Positions 50,388 to 59,277 of a stretch of DNA of 64,000 nt are shown one piece after another (position 1 is the stretch's first letter; each line of letters opens with the position of its first letter). The position numbers and the translations under genes are program-made. The notes beneath the pieces are model-generated. The model worked only from the letters and a program-made list of their open reading frames with translations. It was not told the origin of the DNA and searched no databases. Source of the DNA: Protaetiibacter sp. SSC-01 (GTDB taxonomy: Bacteria; Actinomycetota; Actinomycetes; Actinomycetales; Microbacteriaceae); contig NZ_CP059987.1 in assembly GCF_014483895.1 (NCBI RefSeq), positions 62,001-126,000 on the forward strand, written 5' to 3'.

Positions 50388-51671
50388 ATGCCCGCGATCG
50401 TGCTCATCGGCGCCCAGTGGGGCGATGAAGGCAAGGGCAAGGCGACCGACCTGCTCGGCGACCGGGTCGACTACGTCGTCAAGTTCAACGGCGGCAACAA
50501 CGCCGGCCACACCGTCGTCGTGGGCGACCAGAAGTACGCCCTGCACCTGCTGCCGTCCGGCATCCTGAGCCCCGGCGTCGTGCCCGTCATCGCCAACGGC
50601 GTCGTCGTCGACATCGAGGTGCTCTTCAGCGAGCTCGAGGCGCTCAGCGCCCGCGGTGTCGACGTGTCGAAGCTGCTCGTCTCCGCCAACGCCCACGTGA
50701 TCACGCAGTACCACCGCACGATCGACAAGGTCACCGAGCGCTTCCTCGGCAAGCGTCAGATCGGCACCACCGGCCGCGGCATCGGCCCCGCGTACGCCGA
50801 CAAGATCAACCGCGTCGGCATCCGGATGCAGGACCTCTTCGACGAGAACATCCTGCGTCAGAAGGTCGAGGGCGCCCTCGACGTCAAGAACCACCTGCTG
50901 CTCAAGGTCTACAACCGCCGCGCGATCTCGGCCGACGAGGTCGTCGACGACCTGCTGTCGTACGTCGAGCGGTTGCGCCCGATGGTCGCCGACACCGCGC
51001 TCGAGCTCAACCGCGCGCTCGACGCCGGCAAGACCGTGCTCTTCGAGGGCGGCCAGGCGACGATGCTCGACGTCGACCACGGTACCTACCCCTTCGTGAC
51101 CTCGTCGAACGCCACCTCGGGCGGCGCCGCGACCGGCTCGGGCGTCGCACCCAACCGCTTCGACCGCGTCATCGCGGTCGTGAAGGCGTACACGACGCGC
51201 GTCGGCGCGGGCCCGTTCCCGACCGAGCTCTTCGACGAGTCCGGCGAGTTCCTGCGCTCCGCGGGCTTCGAGTTCGGCACGACGACGGGCCGCCCCCGCC
51301 GCACCGGCTGGTACGACGCCCCCATCGCCCGCTATGCGGCGCGCATCAACGGCGTCACCGACTTCGTGCTCACGAAGCTCGACGTGCTCACGGGCCTCGA
51401 GCGCATTCCCGTCTGCGTCGCCTACGACGTCGACGGCACGCGCTTCGACGAGGTGCCCGTCAACCAGTCGGACTTCCACCACGCGAAGCCCATCTACGAG
51501 GAGCTGCCCGGCTGGTCGGAGGACATCACCGGCGCCCGCAGCTTCTCAGACCTGCCGAAGGCGGCGCAGGACTACGTGCTCGCGCTCGAGCAGATGTCGG
51601 GCTCGCGCATGTCGGCGATCGGCGTCGGCCCCGGCCGCGACGCGATCGTCGTGCGCCACGACCTGTTGTAG
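50388..51671 (+). CDS. purA: Adenylosuccinate synthetase
   Basis: PurA makes adenylosuccinate from IMP, aspartate and GTP, the first step toward AMP. The 427-residue protein opens [20 protein letters not shown] with the GTP-binding loop, then [12 protein letters not shown] with the catalytic His. [14 protein letters not shown] lies near 124, [20 protein letters not shown] near 217 and [12 protein letters not shown] near 298. It is monocistronic, with acylphosphatase following from its own promoter. Confidence 0.97.
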   Translation: MPAIVLIGAQWGDEGKGKATDLLGDRVDYVVKFNGGNNAGHTVVVGDQKYALHLLPSGILSPGVVPVIANGVVVDIEVLFSELEALSARGVDVSKLLVSANAHVITQYHRTIDKVTERFLGKRQIGTTGRGIGPAYADKINRVGIRMQDLFDENILRQKVEGALDVKNHLLLKVYNRRAISADEVVDDLLSYVERLRPMVADTALELNRALDAGKTVLFEGGQATMLDVDHGTYPFVTSSNATSGGAATGSGVAPNRFDRVIAVVKAYTTRVGAGPFPTELFDESGEFLRSAGFEFGTTTGRPRRTGWYDAPIARYAARINGVTDFVLTKLDVLTGLERIPVCVAYDVDGTRFDEVPVNQSDFHHAKPIYEELPGWSEDITGARSFSDLPKAAQDYVLALEQMSGSRMSAIGVGPGRDAIVVRHDLL

Positions 51672-51686
51672 GGGCGTCGGGGCGGC

Positions 51687-51692
51687 TACGGT
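51687..51692 (+). promoter_or_regulatory. -10 box TACGGT, leaderless start of acylphosphatase
   Basis: TACGGT ends 7 bases before the ATG at 51700; no ribosome site is seen. Confidence 0.45.
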
Positions 51693-51699
51693 TCCCTGC

Positions 51700-51990
51700 A
51701 TGACGCAACTCGTGCGCCGCCGCGTCGTCGTCACGGGCGTCGTGCAGGGCGTCGGCTTCCGTTGGGCCGCCGCGGCCGAGGCGGAGCGTCTCGGTGTCGC
51801 CGGGTTCGTACGCAATCTCCCCGACGGCACGGTCGAGGCCGAGGTCGAGGGTTCCGCGGATGCTGTGGAGCGGATGCTCGAGTGGCTCGCGCAGGGTCCC
51901 CCCGCCGCATCCGTGTCGCGGTGCGACGTGACGGAGGTCGCAGCGGCGGGGGAGCGCGGCTTCCGCATCCGCGGCACTTCCGTTGGTTGA
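51700..51990 (+). CDS. Acylphosphatase
   Basis: The 96-residue protein has the full acylphosphatase signature: VVQGVGFRW with the catalytic Arg21, and GFVRNLPDGTVEAEVEG with Asn39. It hydrolyses carboxyl-phosphate bonds. The normal length is about 90. The stop codon is supplied by the first bases of the extragenic repeat (GGTTGAGTAG), so the last residues (TSVG) may have changed when the repeat inserted. The ATG is leaderless. Confidence 0.93.
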   Translation: MTQLVRRRVVVTGVVQGVGFRWAAAAEAERLGVAGFVRNLPDGTVEAEVEGSADAVERMLEWLAQGPPAASVSRCDVTEVAAAGERGFRIRGTSVG

Positions 51991-52151
51991 GTAGCGCCGC
52001 GCGCGGAGCGCACGACGCGTATCGAAACCCTCGCACCGACGTATCAAGAGCGGGCCATGGATGCGATCCCTCCGCACGTCATCCGTCCGTCGGGTTTCGA
52101 TACGCCGTGCGTCACGCCCTCCGGGCGCGGCGCGCGGCACTCAACCAGCGG
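51981..52151. repeat. Extragenic palindromic repeat block with forward and reverse arms
   Basis: The forward arm starts CGTTGGTTGAGTAGCGCC and ends GTATCGAAACC at about 52028. The reverse arm starts GGTTTCGATACGCC at about 52095 and ends CTCAACCAGCGGG. It lies between convergent acylphosphatase and symporter genes. Confidence 0.85.
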
Positions 52152-52190
52152 GAACCGTCGGCGACGCATCCCAGCGGCGAGCCGCGACCC

Positions 52191-53648
52191 CTACCGCTCC
52201 GGGAGGTGGAGGCGGGCGAGGAAGCGGTCGGCGCCGCGGGGGGCGCCGCGGCGGTCGAGGCGGGAGACGAGCACCATCGTGAGGGTCGCGAGCGGCACCG
52301 TCCACGCGGCGGGCTGCTCGACGAGGGCGCTCGCGACGCCCGCATCCCGCAGGAGCGGCCCGAGCAGGATGGCGGTTCCGCACGCGACGGCACCCGCGAG
52401 CATCCCGGCGACGGCGCCGCGTGCCGTGAGCCCGCGCCACCAGATGCCGAGCAGCAGGGCGGGGCACAGCGTCGAGGCGGTGAACGCGAACACGAGGCCG
52501 ACCGACCCCGCGAGCCCCGCCGACTCGGTGACGGCGGCGATGACGAGCGGCGCGATGACCGACAGCACGGCGGCGATGCGGAAGCCGCGCACCGAGCCCG
52601 CGAAGAGCTCCTGGCTCACGACGCCCGCGAGCGACACGACGAGCCCCGACGACGTGGAGAGGAACGCCCCGAACGCGCCCGCGATGACGAGCGCCGTCAC
52701 GGCCTCGGCCCACGGCGACGGCAGCGTCGCCCCGGGCAGCAGCAGGAGGAGGGCGTCGGGGTCGCCGGATGCGAGCTCCGGCAGGAAGACCCGCCCGAGC
52801 ATGCCGATCGCGATGGGGAAGATGTAGAACGCCGACAGCAGGCACAGCACGATGAGCGTCGTGCGCCGCGCCGCCGGCCCGTCGGGGTTCGTGTAGAACC
52901 GCACGAGCACGTGGGGTAGCCCGAGGGTGCCGAGCAGGAGCGCGACGAGGAGCGAGACCGCGCGGTACACCGTGTCGGGGTCGGCGACCGCGAACGGCGG
53001 GAACGCCTCCGCGATCGCGGCTCCCGCATCCGGCGCCGCCCCCGGCTGCAGCAGCAGCAGGAACACGACGGGCGCTGCGACGGCCGTGAGCTTGAGCCAG
53101 TACTGGAACGCCTGCACGAACGTGATCGACCGCATGCCGCCCGCCGCGACGACGATGCCCACGATGAGCGCGACCCCGACCGCGCCCATCCAGCGCGGCA
53201 GCCCCGTCGTGATGCCGACCGTGAGGGCCGCGCCCTGCAGCTGCGGCACGATGTAGAGCCACCCGATGAGGATGACGAGCACGGATGTCACGCGCCGCAC
53301 CCCGCGCGACTCCAGTCGCGCCTCGGTGAAGTCGGGCACCGTGTAGGCACCCGAGCGCCGCAGCGGCGCCGCGACGAACAGCAGCAGCATGAGGTAGCCG
53401 GCCGTGTAGCCGATGGGGAACCACAGGGCCCGCTCCCCCTGCAGCAGGATGAGTCCGGCGATGCCGAGCACGCTCGCGGCCGAGAGGTACTCGCCGCCGA
53501 TCGCCGACGCGTTGAGCCACGGCCGCACGGTGCGCGACGCGACGTAGAAGTCGCTCGTCGTGCGCGAGACCCGCACGCCGAAGAACCCGATGAGCACCGT
53601 CGCGACGGTCACGAGCGCGATCGACGCGTAGCCGAGGGCGGGCGTCAT
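52191..53648 (-). CDS. Sodium:solute symporter (SSS family)
   Basis: The 485-residue protein has about 13 transmembrane helices. ASAIGGEYLSAASVLGIAGLI near 47 and GTLGLPHVLVRFYTNPD near 239 are typical of the SSS family, and the second is close to the acetate/pyruvate carriers ActP and MctC. GAFGAFLSTSSGLVVSLAGV near 322 includes Ser/Thr residues of the sodium site. It is coupled by an ATGA overlap to a DUF485-like gene and lies downstream of the LytTR system, which probably controls its expression. Monocarboxylates are the likely substrates. Confidence 0.88.
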   Translation of the reverse strand: MTPALGYASIALVTVATVLIGFFGVRVSRTTSDFYVASRTVRPWLNASAIGGEYLSAASVLGIAGLILLQGERALWFPIGYTAGYLMLLLFVAAPLRRSGAYTVPDFTEARLESRGVRRVTSVLVILIGWLYIVPQLQGAALTVGITTGLPRWMGAVGVALIVGIVVAAGGMRSITFVQAFQYWLKLTAVAAPVVFLLLLQPGAAPDAGAAIAEAFPPFAVADPDTVYRAVSLLVALLLGTLGLPHVLVRFYTNPDGPAARRTTLIVLCLLSAFYIFPIAIGMLGRVFLPELASGDPDALLLLLPGATLPSPWAEAVTALVIAGAFGAFLSTSSGLVVSLAGVVSQELFAGSVRGFRIAAVLSVIAPLVIAAVTESAGLAGSVGLVFAFTASTLCPALLLGIWWRGLTARGAVAGMLAGAVACGTAILLGPLLRDAGVASALVEQPAAWTVPLATLTMVLVSRLDRRGAPRGADRFLARLHLPER

Positions 53649-54061
53649 GCGTCGTCCGCGAGCGAGCGGTAGCGCGCCTCGTTGCGGGTGGCGGTGCGCA
53701 CGTAGAGCGCCGCGACGGCGATGAGCACGGGGAAGAGCCCCGCCCCGAGCACGATCCACGACACGGGCACCCCACCCACGTCGACCGTGTCGAGCCCCGG
53801 CACGAGGGCGAACACGAGCGGCACGGCGATGAGCACGACGACGAACGCGATCGCGCACACGATGCCGAGCCGCAGCTGCGAGCGGATGAGCGAGCGGATG
53901 TAGAGCCCGGCCGGGTCGGCGGCCGTCGCCCCCGCGGGCGGTCGGCTCCCCGCCTCGTCGTAGCGCGGCGCCGTGATGCGCACGCGCGGGGGCGGCACGC
54001 GCGGTGGCGGCACCTGCGCCGGCGGCACCCGCGCGGGCGGGGTCTCCGGGGTCTCGCTCAT
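53645..54061 (-). CDS. Small DUF485-like membrane partner
   Basis: The 138-residue protein has a proline-rich head (VPPAQVPPPRVPPPRV) and two transmembrane helices (LGIVCAIAFVVVLIAVPLVF and SWIVLGAGLFPVLIAVAALY), and ends with a charged helix. Its position directly before an SSS symporter, with 4-base overlaps on both sides, matches DUF485 partners of acetate carriers, though sequence similarity to the true DUF485 protein at 56173 is only in topology. Confidence 0.7.
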   Translation of the reverse strand: MSETPETPPARVPPAQVPPPRVPPPRVRITAPRYDEAGSRPPAGATAADPAGLYIRSLIRSQLRLGIVCAIAFVVVLIAVPLVFALVPGLDTVDVGGVPVSWIVLGAGLFPVLIAVAALYVRTATRNEARYRSLADDA

Positions 54062-54810
54062 CCGCGAGCCCGCAGCCGGCGGGCGTCGAGCGCCTCGCGG
54101 AGGGCGGGGTGCAGGCGCCGCGAGACGGGCAGCTCGACCTGGCCGATCGTGACGGTCGCGTGGCCCGGTCCGCCGCGCAGGCGCGTGACGTGGTCGAGCT
54201 GCACGAGGTAGGAGCGGTGCACGCGCAGGAACCCGGCCTCGGCCCATTGGCGCTCGAGGTCGGAGAGCGGGATGCGCACGAGGTAGCTCGACTCGTCGGT
54301 GTGGAGGCGCGCGTAGTCGCCCTGCGCCTGCACGTAGCGCACGTCGTCGCGGCGGATCATGCGCGTCGTGCCGCCGAGCGTGACGGCGACGAGCTCGGGG
54401 CGCGGCACGGGTCCCGTCGCGGGCCCCGCCCGCATCCCGTCGATGACGCGGTCGAGCGTGCGCTCGAGCCTTTCGAGCCGCACGGGCTTGAGCAGGTAGT
54501 CGACGGCGGCGAACTCGAAGGCCTCGAGCGCCTGATCCTCGTCGGCCGTGACGAAGACGAGTGCGGGCCGGTGCTCGAAGCGGCCGAGGGCGCGCGCGAG
54601 GTCGAAGCCCGAGAGGCCGGGCATGTGGATGTCGAGGAACGCCGCGTCGACGGTGCGCTCGGAGAGCAGCCGCACGGCCTCCGCCCCGGAGGAGGCGCGG
54701 TGGATGGCGGCGACGCGCGGGTCCTGCCCGAGCAGGTAGGCGAGCTCGTCGAGCGCGGGCGGCTCGTCGTCGGCGATGAGCACGCTGATGCCGGCGCGGG
54801 TCTCGGTCAT
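54058..54810 (-). CDS. LytTR-family response regulator
   Basis: The 250-residue protein has a receiver domain (LIADDEPPALDELAYLL, phospho-acceptor Asp60 in AAFLDIHMPGLSG, Lys in YLLKPV). A C-terminal LytTR DNA-binding domain follows: DDVRYVQAQGDYARLHT and GFLRVHRSYLVQLDHVTRL. It is the partner of the LytS-type kinase upstream, with an ATGA overlap. Its targets are most likely the two adjacent symporter operons through direct repeats at 56020-56049. Confidence 0.93.
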   Translation of the reverse strand: MTETRAGISVLIADDEPPALDELAYLLGQDPRVAAIHRASSGAEAVRLLSERTVDAAFLDIHMPGLSGFDLARALGRFEHRPALVFVTADEDQALEAFEFAAVDYLLKPVRLERLERTLDRVIDGMRAGPATGPVPRPELVAVTLGGTTRMIRRDDVRYVQAQGDYARLHTDESSYLVRIPLSDLERQWAEAGFLRVHRSYLVQLDHVTRLRGGPGHATVTIGQVELPVSRRLHPALREALDARRLRARG

Positions 54811-56000
54811 CCGGCGAGTCTCCCTTCGCTCGCGTGAAGCGGCTGCGACTTGGGCACGCGCATCGTCACGAGGGTGCCGGCGCCGACGTTCGTCTCGACG
54901 ACGAGCCCGAAGTCGTCGCCGTACACCTGGCGCAGGCGCGTGTCGACGTTGCGCAGGCCGACGTGCTCGCCGCCCGCGCGGCCCGCGAGCACCTCGCGGG
55001 CGAGCTCGGGGTCGATGCCGACGCCGTCGTCCTCGACGGTGATGAGCGCGCACGCCCCGGCATCCGTCGCCGTGATCGTGACGCGCCCGCCGCGCTCGGT
55101 CGACTCGAGCCCGTGCCGCACGGCGTTCTCGACGAGCGGCTGCACGGAGAGGAACGGGATGACCGTCGCGAGCAGCTCCGGCGCGATCTGAAGCGTCACG
55201 TCGAGCCGGTCGCCGAAGCGCGCGCGCTCGAGCCGCAGGTAGCCGTCGACGCTGCGCAGCTCTTCGGCGACGGTCGTGAAGTCGCCGTTGCGCCGGAACG
55301 AGTAGCGCGTGAAGTCGGCGAACTCGAGCACGAGCTCGCGCGCCTTCGCGGGGTCGGTATGGATGAACGACGCGATCGCGGTGAGCGCGTTGTAGATGAA
55401 GTGCGGGCTGATCTGCGCGCGCAGCGCCTTCACCTCGGCCTCCGCGAGCGCGGCGCGGGATGCGTCGAGCTCGGCGAGCTCGAGCTGCGTCGACACCCAG
55501 CGCGCCGCCTCGCCCGTCGCCCGCACGAGGCCGGGCCGCGCGGAGCGGGCGAACGCGACAAGCGTGCCCGCCCGCACGCCGGTCACGAGGATGGGCGCCG
55601 ACACCGCGTCGACCGCCTCGCGACCCTGGCCCAGGATGGCGCGGTGCAGCTGCGGCTTGGCCCCCGAGCGCGTCGCGATCGCGCGCGCCGCGGCCTCCCG
55701 GTAGGCCTCCGCGCCGTCGACCGAGAGCACCCCGTCGACGCCCGCGATCGCGAGCCCCTCGCAGTCGAGCATCGCCCGCAGGTCGCGTGCCGCGCGCACC
55801 GTGTCGCCCTTCTCGAGGCCCGCCCGCAGGTGCTCGGCGGCGCGCGTCGCGAGGTGCAGCGTCGTGAACCGGGCGCGCTCCGCCTCGGTGCCGAGCTCGC
55901 CGTGGCCGCGGGCGAGCCGGCGCGCGATCAGGTACCCCGCAAGCGCCAGCAGCGCGACGGCTGCTGCGATCGCGAGGCCGCTCAACAGCGACTCGGCCAT
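54807..56000 (-). CDS. LytS-type sensor histidine kinase
   Basis: The 397-residue protein has a single N-terminal helix (GLAIAAAVALLALAGYLIA), a GAF-like region near 50-170 (LHLATRAAEHLRAGLEKG, ISAPILVTGVRAGTL-like strands), and the His_kinase domain with His200 in QISPHFIYNALTAIASF. The HATPase domain shows PLVENAVRHGL and VEDDGVGIDP. With one helix and a cytosolic GAF-like part, it may sense an intracellular metabolite. The ATG is leaderless with TAGCCT 7 bases upstream. It is the first gene of the leftward operon. Confidence 0.92.
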   Translation of the reverse strand: MAESLLSGLAIAAAVALLALAGYLIARRLARGHGELGTEAERARFTTLHLATRAAEHLRAGLEKGDTVRAARDLRAMLDCEGLAIAGVDGVLSVDGAEAYREAAARAIATRSGAKPQLHRAILGQGREAVDAVSAPILVTGVRAGTLVAFARSARPGLVRATGEAARWVSTQLELAELDASRAALAEAEVKALRAQISPHFIYNALTAIASFIHTDPAKARELVLEFADFTRYSFRRNGDFTTVAEELRSVDGYLRLERARFGDRLDVTLQIAPELLATVIPFLSVQPLVENAVRHGLESTERGGRVTITATDAGACALITVEDDGVGIDPELAREVLAGRAGGEHVGLRNVDTRLRQVYGDDFGLVVETNVGAGTLVTMRVPKSQPLHASEGRLAG

Positions 56001-56007
56001 GCAGGCC

Positions 56008-56013
56008 AGGCTA
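56008..56013 (-). promoter_or_regulatory. -10 box TAGCCT, leaderless start of the LytS-type kinase
   Basis: TAGCCT on the minus strand ends 7 bases before the ATG at 56000, next to the direct repeats. Confidence 0.5.
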
Positions 56014-56019
56014 ACCGCT

Positions 56020-56084
56020 CGCTCGTCGTGGGCACAGTGCCGCTCGTCGCACGCTGACCGCCGCCCGGCGACGACGAGCGGCAC
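56020..56084. promoter_or_regulatory. Direct repeats with LytTR-type spacing, plus an inverted third copy
   Basis: CGCTCGTCG occurs at 56020-56028 and 56041-56049, perfect 9-base direct repeats 21 bases apart, which is the geometry of LytTR binding sites. A third copy in inverse orientation (CGACGAGCG) is at 56072-56080, and the 13-base block 56037-56049 pairs perfectly with 56072-56084. It lies in the divergent promoter region between the kinase operon and the DUF485-symporter operon. Confidence 0.55.
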
Positions 56085-56172
56085 GACGGCGACGTCGGGG
56101 GGAGGAGGTTCCAGAGTGATGCGCAACCGACAATGGGCGCGCGACGATGCGTGCCCGGGATGAGGAGAGATG

Positions 56173-56523
56173 ATGGGCGACGAAGCCCCCACCTCGGTCG
56201 CGCAGACGGAAGCCGACTTCGTCGGCATCCAGGGCTCCCCCGAATTCAAGGAGCTCAAGAAGCGCCACCGTGCGTTCGTTTTCCCCGTGCTGGCCCTAGC
56301 CCTCGTGTGGTACTTCGCATACGTGCTCCTGGCCGGCTACGCCCCCGACTTCATGGCGACCCCCGTGTTCGGGCTCGTCAACGTGGGGCTCCTGATCGGA
56401 CTCGGGCAGGTCGCCACGACCTTCATCGTGACGATGCTCTACGTCTGGTACGCCAACAAGAAGCTCGACCCGATCGCGGAGCAGATCCGCGATGAAGCCG
56501 CCCAGGGAGGTGCGCGCCGATGA
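56173..56523 (+). CDS. DUF485 family protein
   Basis: The 116-residue protein has the DUF485 pattern: GSPEFKELKKRHRAFVFP in front of the first helix, FAYVLLAGYAPDFMATPVFG between helices and ATTFIVTMLYVWYANKKLDP at the second. DUF485 proteins accompany acetate/pyruvate symporters and may be accessory subunits. The second of two adjacent ATG codons is preferred for spacing to GAGGAG. The stop overlaps the symporter start. Confidence 0.9.
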   Translation: MGDEAPTSVAQTEADFVGIQGSPEFKELKKRHRAFVFPVLALALVWYFAYVLLAGYAPDFMATPVFGLVNVGLLIGLGQVATTFIVTMLYVWYANKKLDPIAEQIRDEAAQGGARR

Positions 56524-58133
56524 CCCCCACCGCTGTGCTCGAGACGTCCACCTCGCCGGGTGAGCCGCTGCTCAACATCGCCATCTTCGGCGCGTTCGTG
56601 CTCGTGACGATGATCATCGTGTTCCGCGCGAGCAGGAACAACAAGACCGCCGCCGACTACTACGCCGCCGGTCGCTCCTTCTCGGGCCCGCAGAACGGCA
56701 CGGCCATCGCGGGCGACTACCTGTCGGCCGCGTCGTTCCTCGGCATCTGCGGCGCGATCGCGATCAACGGCTACGACGGGTTCCTCTACTCGATCGGCTT
56801 CCTCGTGGCGTGGCTCGTCGCACTCCTGCTCGTCGCCGAGCTCCTGCGCAACACGGGCCGCTTCACGATGGCCGACGTGCTGTCGTTCCGCCTCAAGCAG
56901 CGCCCCGTGCGCATCGCGGCGGCGACGACGACCCTCGTCGTGTGCTTCTTCTACCTGCTCGCGCAGATGGCGGGCGCGGGCGGCCTCGTCTCGCTGCTGC
57001 TCGGCATCCCCGACAAGGTGGGCCAGGGCATCGTGATCGCCGTCGTCGGTGCGCTCATGATCATCTACGTGCTCGTCGGGGGCATGAAGGGCACGACGTG
57101 GGTGCAGATCATCAAGGCGTTCCTGCTCATCGTGGGTGCGGGCGTCATGACGATCTGGGTGCTCGCGATCAACGGCTTCAACCTCTCGACGCTGCTCGAG
57201 AACGCCGTCGCCACGGCCGGCAGCGCCGACATCCTCGCTCCCGGCAAGCAGTACGGCCTGAGCGACATCACGCGCCTCGACTTCCTCTCGCTCGGCCTCG
57301 CGCTCGTGCTCGGCACGGCGGCACTGCCGCACGTGCTCATGCGCTTCTACACGGTGCCGACCGCGAAGGAGGCCCGACGCAGCGTCGTGTGGGCCATCTG
57401 GCTCATCGGCATCTTCTACGTGTTCACGCTCGTGCTCGGCTACGGCGCCGCCGCCCTCATCGGTGCGGAGACGATCAAGGCCGCACCGGGCGGCGCGAAC
57501 TCGGCGGCGCCGCTGCTCGCGTTCGAGCTCGGCGGACCGTTCCTGCTCGGCCTCATCTCGGCCATCGCCTTCGCGACGATCCTCGCGGTCGTCGCGGGCC
57601 TCACGATCACGGCCGCGGCATCCTTCGCGCATGACATCTACGCGAGCGTGTTCAAGAAGGGCAAGTCGGATGCCACGGACGAGGTCAAGGTCGCGCGCCG
57701 CACGGTCGTGATCATCGGCATCGTCGCGATCCTCGGCGGCATCGCCGCGAACGGTCAGAACGTCGCGTTCCTCGTGGCGCTCGCCTTCGCGGTCGCGGCA
57801 TCCGCGAACCTGCCGACGATCGTGTACTCGCTGTTCTGGAAGCGCTTCAACACGGCGGGCGCCCTGTGGTCGATGTACGTCGGCCTCGGCTCGGCCATCC
57901 TGCTCATCGCGTTCTCGCCGGTCGTCTCCGGCTCACCGACGTCGATGATCCCGGGTGCGGACTTCGCGATCTGGCCGCTGTCGAACCCCGGCATCGTGTC
58001 GATCCCGCTGGCGTTCCTCGCCGGCTTGATCGCGACGCTCGCGTCGCGCTCGAAGGAGGACCCGGCCAAGCAGTCCGAGATGGAGGTGCGCTCTCTCACC
58101 GGTATCGGTGCGGAGAAGGCCACCCAGCACTGA
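56520..58133 (+). CDS. Cation/acetate-type symporter (ActP/MctC-like)
   Basis: The 537-residue SSS protein has about 13 helices. NGTAIAGDYLSAASFLGICG near 60, GTAALPHVLMRFYTVPTAKE near 264 and ATILAVVAGLTITAAASFAHD near 354 are the family motifs, closest to ActP and to the MctC monocarboxylate carrier of corynebacteria. It probably imports acetate, propionate or pyruvate with sodium or protons. It is coupled to the DUF485 gene and probably controlled by the neighbouring LytTR regulator. A 13-pair hairpin ends the transcript. Confidence 0.92.
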   Translation: MTPTAVLETSTSPGEPLLNIAIFGAFVLVTMIIVFRASRNNKTAADYYAAGRSFSGPQNGTAIAGDYLSAASFLGICGAIAINGYDGFLYSIGFLVAWLVALLLVAELLRNTGRFTMADVLSFRLKQRPVRIAAATTTLVVCFFYLLAQMAGAGGLVSLLLGIPDKVGQGIVIAVVGALMIIYVLVGGMKGTTWVQIIKAFLLIVGAGVMTIWVLAINGFNLSTLLENAVATAGSADILAPGKQYGLSDITRLDFLSLGLALVLGTAALPHVLMRFYTVPTAKEARRSVVWAIWLIGIFYVFTLVLGYGAAALIGAETIKAAPGGANSAAPLLAFELGGPFLLGLISAIAFATILAVVAGLTITAAASFAHDIYASVFKKGKSDATDEVKVARRTVVIIGIVAILGGIAANGQNVAFLVALAFAVAASANLPTIVYSLFWKRFNTAGALWSMYVGLGSAILLIAFSPVVSGSPTSMIPGADFAIWPLSNPGIVSIPLAFLAGLIATLASRSKEDPAKQSEMEVRSLTGIGAEKATQH

Positions 58134-58137
58134 GACT

Positions 58138-58174
58138 CGGCGGGGTCGGGTACGTGCCTGGCCCGACCCCGCCG
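58138..58174 (+). terminator. Hairpin terminator after the symporter
   Basis: A perfect 13-pair stem (58138-58150 with 58162-58174) with an 11-base loop begins 5 bases after the stop codon. Confidence 0.75.
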
Positions 58175-58181
58175 GAACAGC

Positions 58182-58481
58182 TCACGCGGATGCGGCGCCC
58201 GCGACGATCGCGCCGATGATCGCGGTCGCCGCCCACCAACCGAGGGCGGCGGCCGCGATCGGCACGCCGAGGGCGAGCAGCCAGTCGATCGCACGCGGCG
58301 GCACGGGCTCGCCGGATGCCGAGAGCGGCATGGTCGTCGACGGGAGCTTCACGACCGGCTGACGGATGGCATCCTCGTCGACCGTGAACGGCCGGTCGTC
58401 GGCCCGCGTCCAGCCGAGGAACAACACGCGCGGAGCGGCCCGAAGCGACAGCACGAACGGGCCGCTCCGAGGAATCGCCAT
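58182..58481 (-). CDS. Small hypothetical membrane protein
   Basis: The 99-residue frame has a polar N-terminal part (FTVDEDAIRQPVVKLPST) and a C-terminal pair of hydrophobic segments (WLLALGVPIAAAALGWWAA and IIGAIVAGAASA). No family is recognised. The ATG at 58481 is the best candidate start; the frame continues upstream to 58544. It is convergent with the symporter and divergent from the acetyltransferase. Confidence 0.6.
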   Translation of the reverse strand: MAIPRSGPFVLSLRAAPRVLFLGWTRADDRPFTVDEDAIRQPVVKLPSTTMPLSASGEPVPPRAIDWLLALGVPIAAAALGWWAATAIIGAIVAGAASA

Positions 58482-58527
58482 CCGGGTCCGACGAGACGCA
58501 TGGCGAAAAGGTAGCGGATGCGAGGAT

Positions 58528-59181
58528 ATGGGCGTGAGCGCCACTCGACCGCCCCGTGAGCCCCTTGTCGGCCGCTACGTGCGGCTGGATCCGCTGAGCC
58601 CCGACGACTACGCCGGCCTGTGGCACGCCATCGGCCGCCCGGAGGTGTTCGCGGGCGGTTACGGCGGCGGCCTCGCGGGCCTCCCCGCCGACGAGTCGGC
58701 CTTCGCGGCGTGGGCGCCGGGCTACTTCCCCCACGAGCGCGGCATCACCTACGTCGTGCGCGTCGCATCCGGCCCCCACTCCGGCGAGATCGTCGGAACC
58801 TCAAGCATGGCCGACTTCGACGAGCAGAAGGAGGCCGCCCACATCGGCTGGACGGCGTACGACCCGCGCGTGTGGGGCACCCAGGTCAACGTCGAGGCGA
58901 AGCTGCTCATGCTCGGCCGCCTCTTCGACCACGGCTACGGCCGCATCAAGCTGCAGGCGGATGCCGTCAACGCCCGCTCGCGCGCCGCGATCACGAAGCT
59001 CGGGGCGCGGTTCGAGGGCGTCATGCGACGCGACCAGCCGCGCGCCGACGGCACGTGGCGCGACACGGCCGTCTACTCGGTGCTCGCCGAGGAGTGGCCC
59101 CACGTGCGCGCGGGCCTCGAGGAGCGCCTCGCGGAGTGGGGCGAGCGGCCCGTGCTGTTCCGCTCCGTGCCGAGCGACTGA
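58528..59181 (+). CDS. GNAT-family N-acetyltransferase
   Basis: The 217-residue protein has the RimJ/RimL-like GNAT layout: VGRYVRLDPLSPDDYAGLW near 14, EIVGTSSMADFDEQKEAAHIG near 87, VNVEAKLLMLGRLFDHGY near 118 with the acetyl-CoA loop, and VNARSRAAITKLGARFEGVM near 146. The substrate (an amino group on a protein or small molecule) is unknown. The ATG follows GAGGAT closely, so the ribosome site is short. Confidence 0.88.
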   Translation: MGVSATRPPREPLVGRYVRLDPLSPDDYAGLWHAIGRPEVFAGGYGGGLAGLPADESAFAAWAPGYFPHERGITYVVRVASGPHSGEIVGTSSMADFDEQKEAAHIGWTAYDPRVWGTQVNVEAKLLMLGRLFDHGYGRIKLQADAVNARSRAAITKLGARFEGVMRRDQPRADGTWRDTAVYSVLAEEWPHVRAGLEERLAEWGERPVLFRSVPSD

Positions 59182-59277
59182 CGCGCCGCATCCGCCCCTC
59201 GAGGGCCCCTGATCTCCCGGAACTTCGGGACACCCGCCCCTCCCGCCCGGGACGGCCGGACTGCGACCGTGGTCGGC

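Noticed and set aside
59215-59230. TCCCGGAACTTCGGGA hairpin upstream of the hydrolase gene as an operator or terminator.
   Set aside because: The stem is only 5 pairs, too short to call in this GC-rich DNA.
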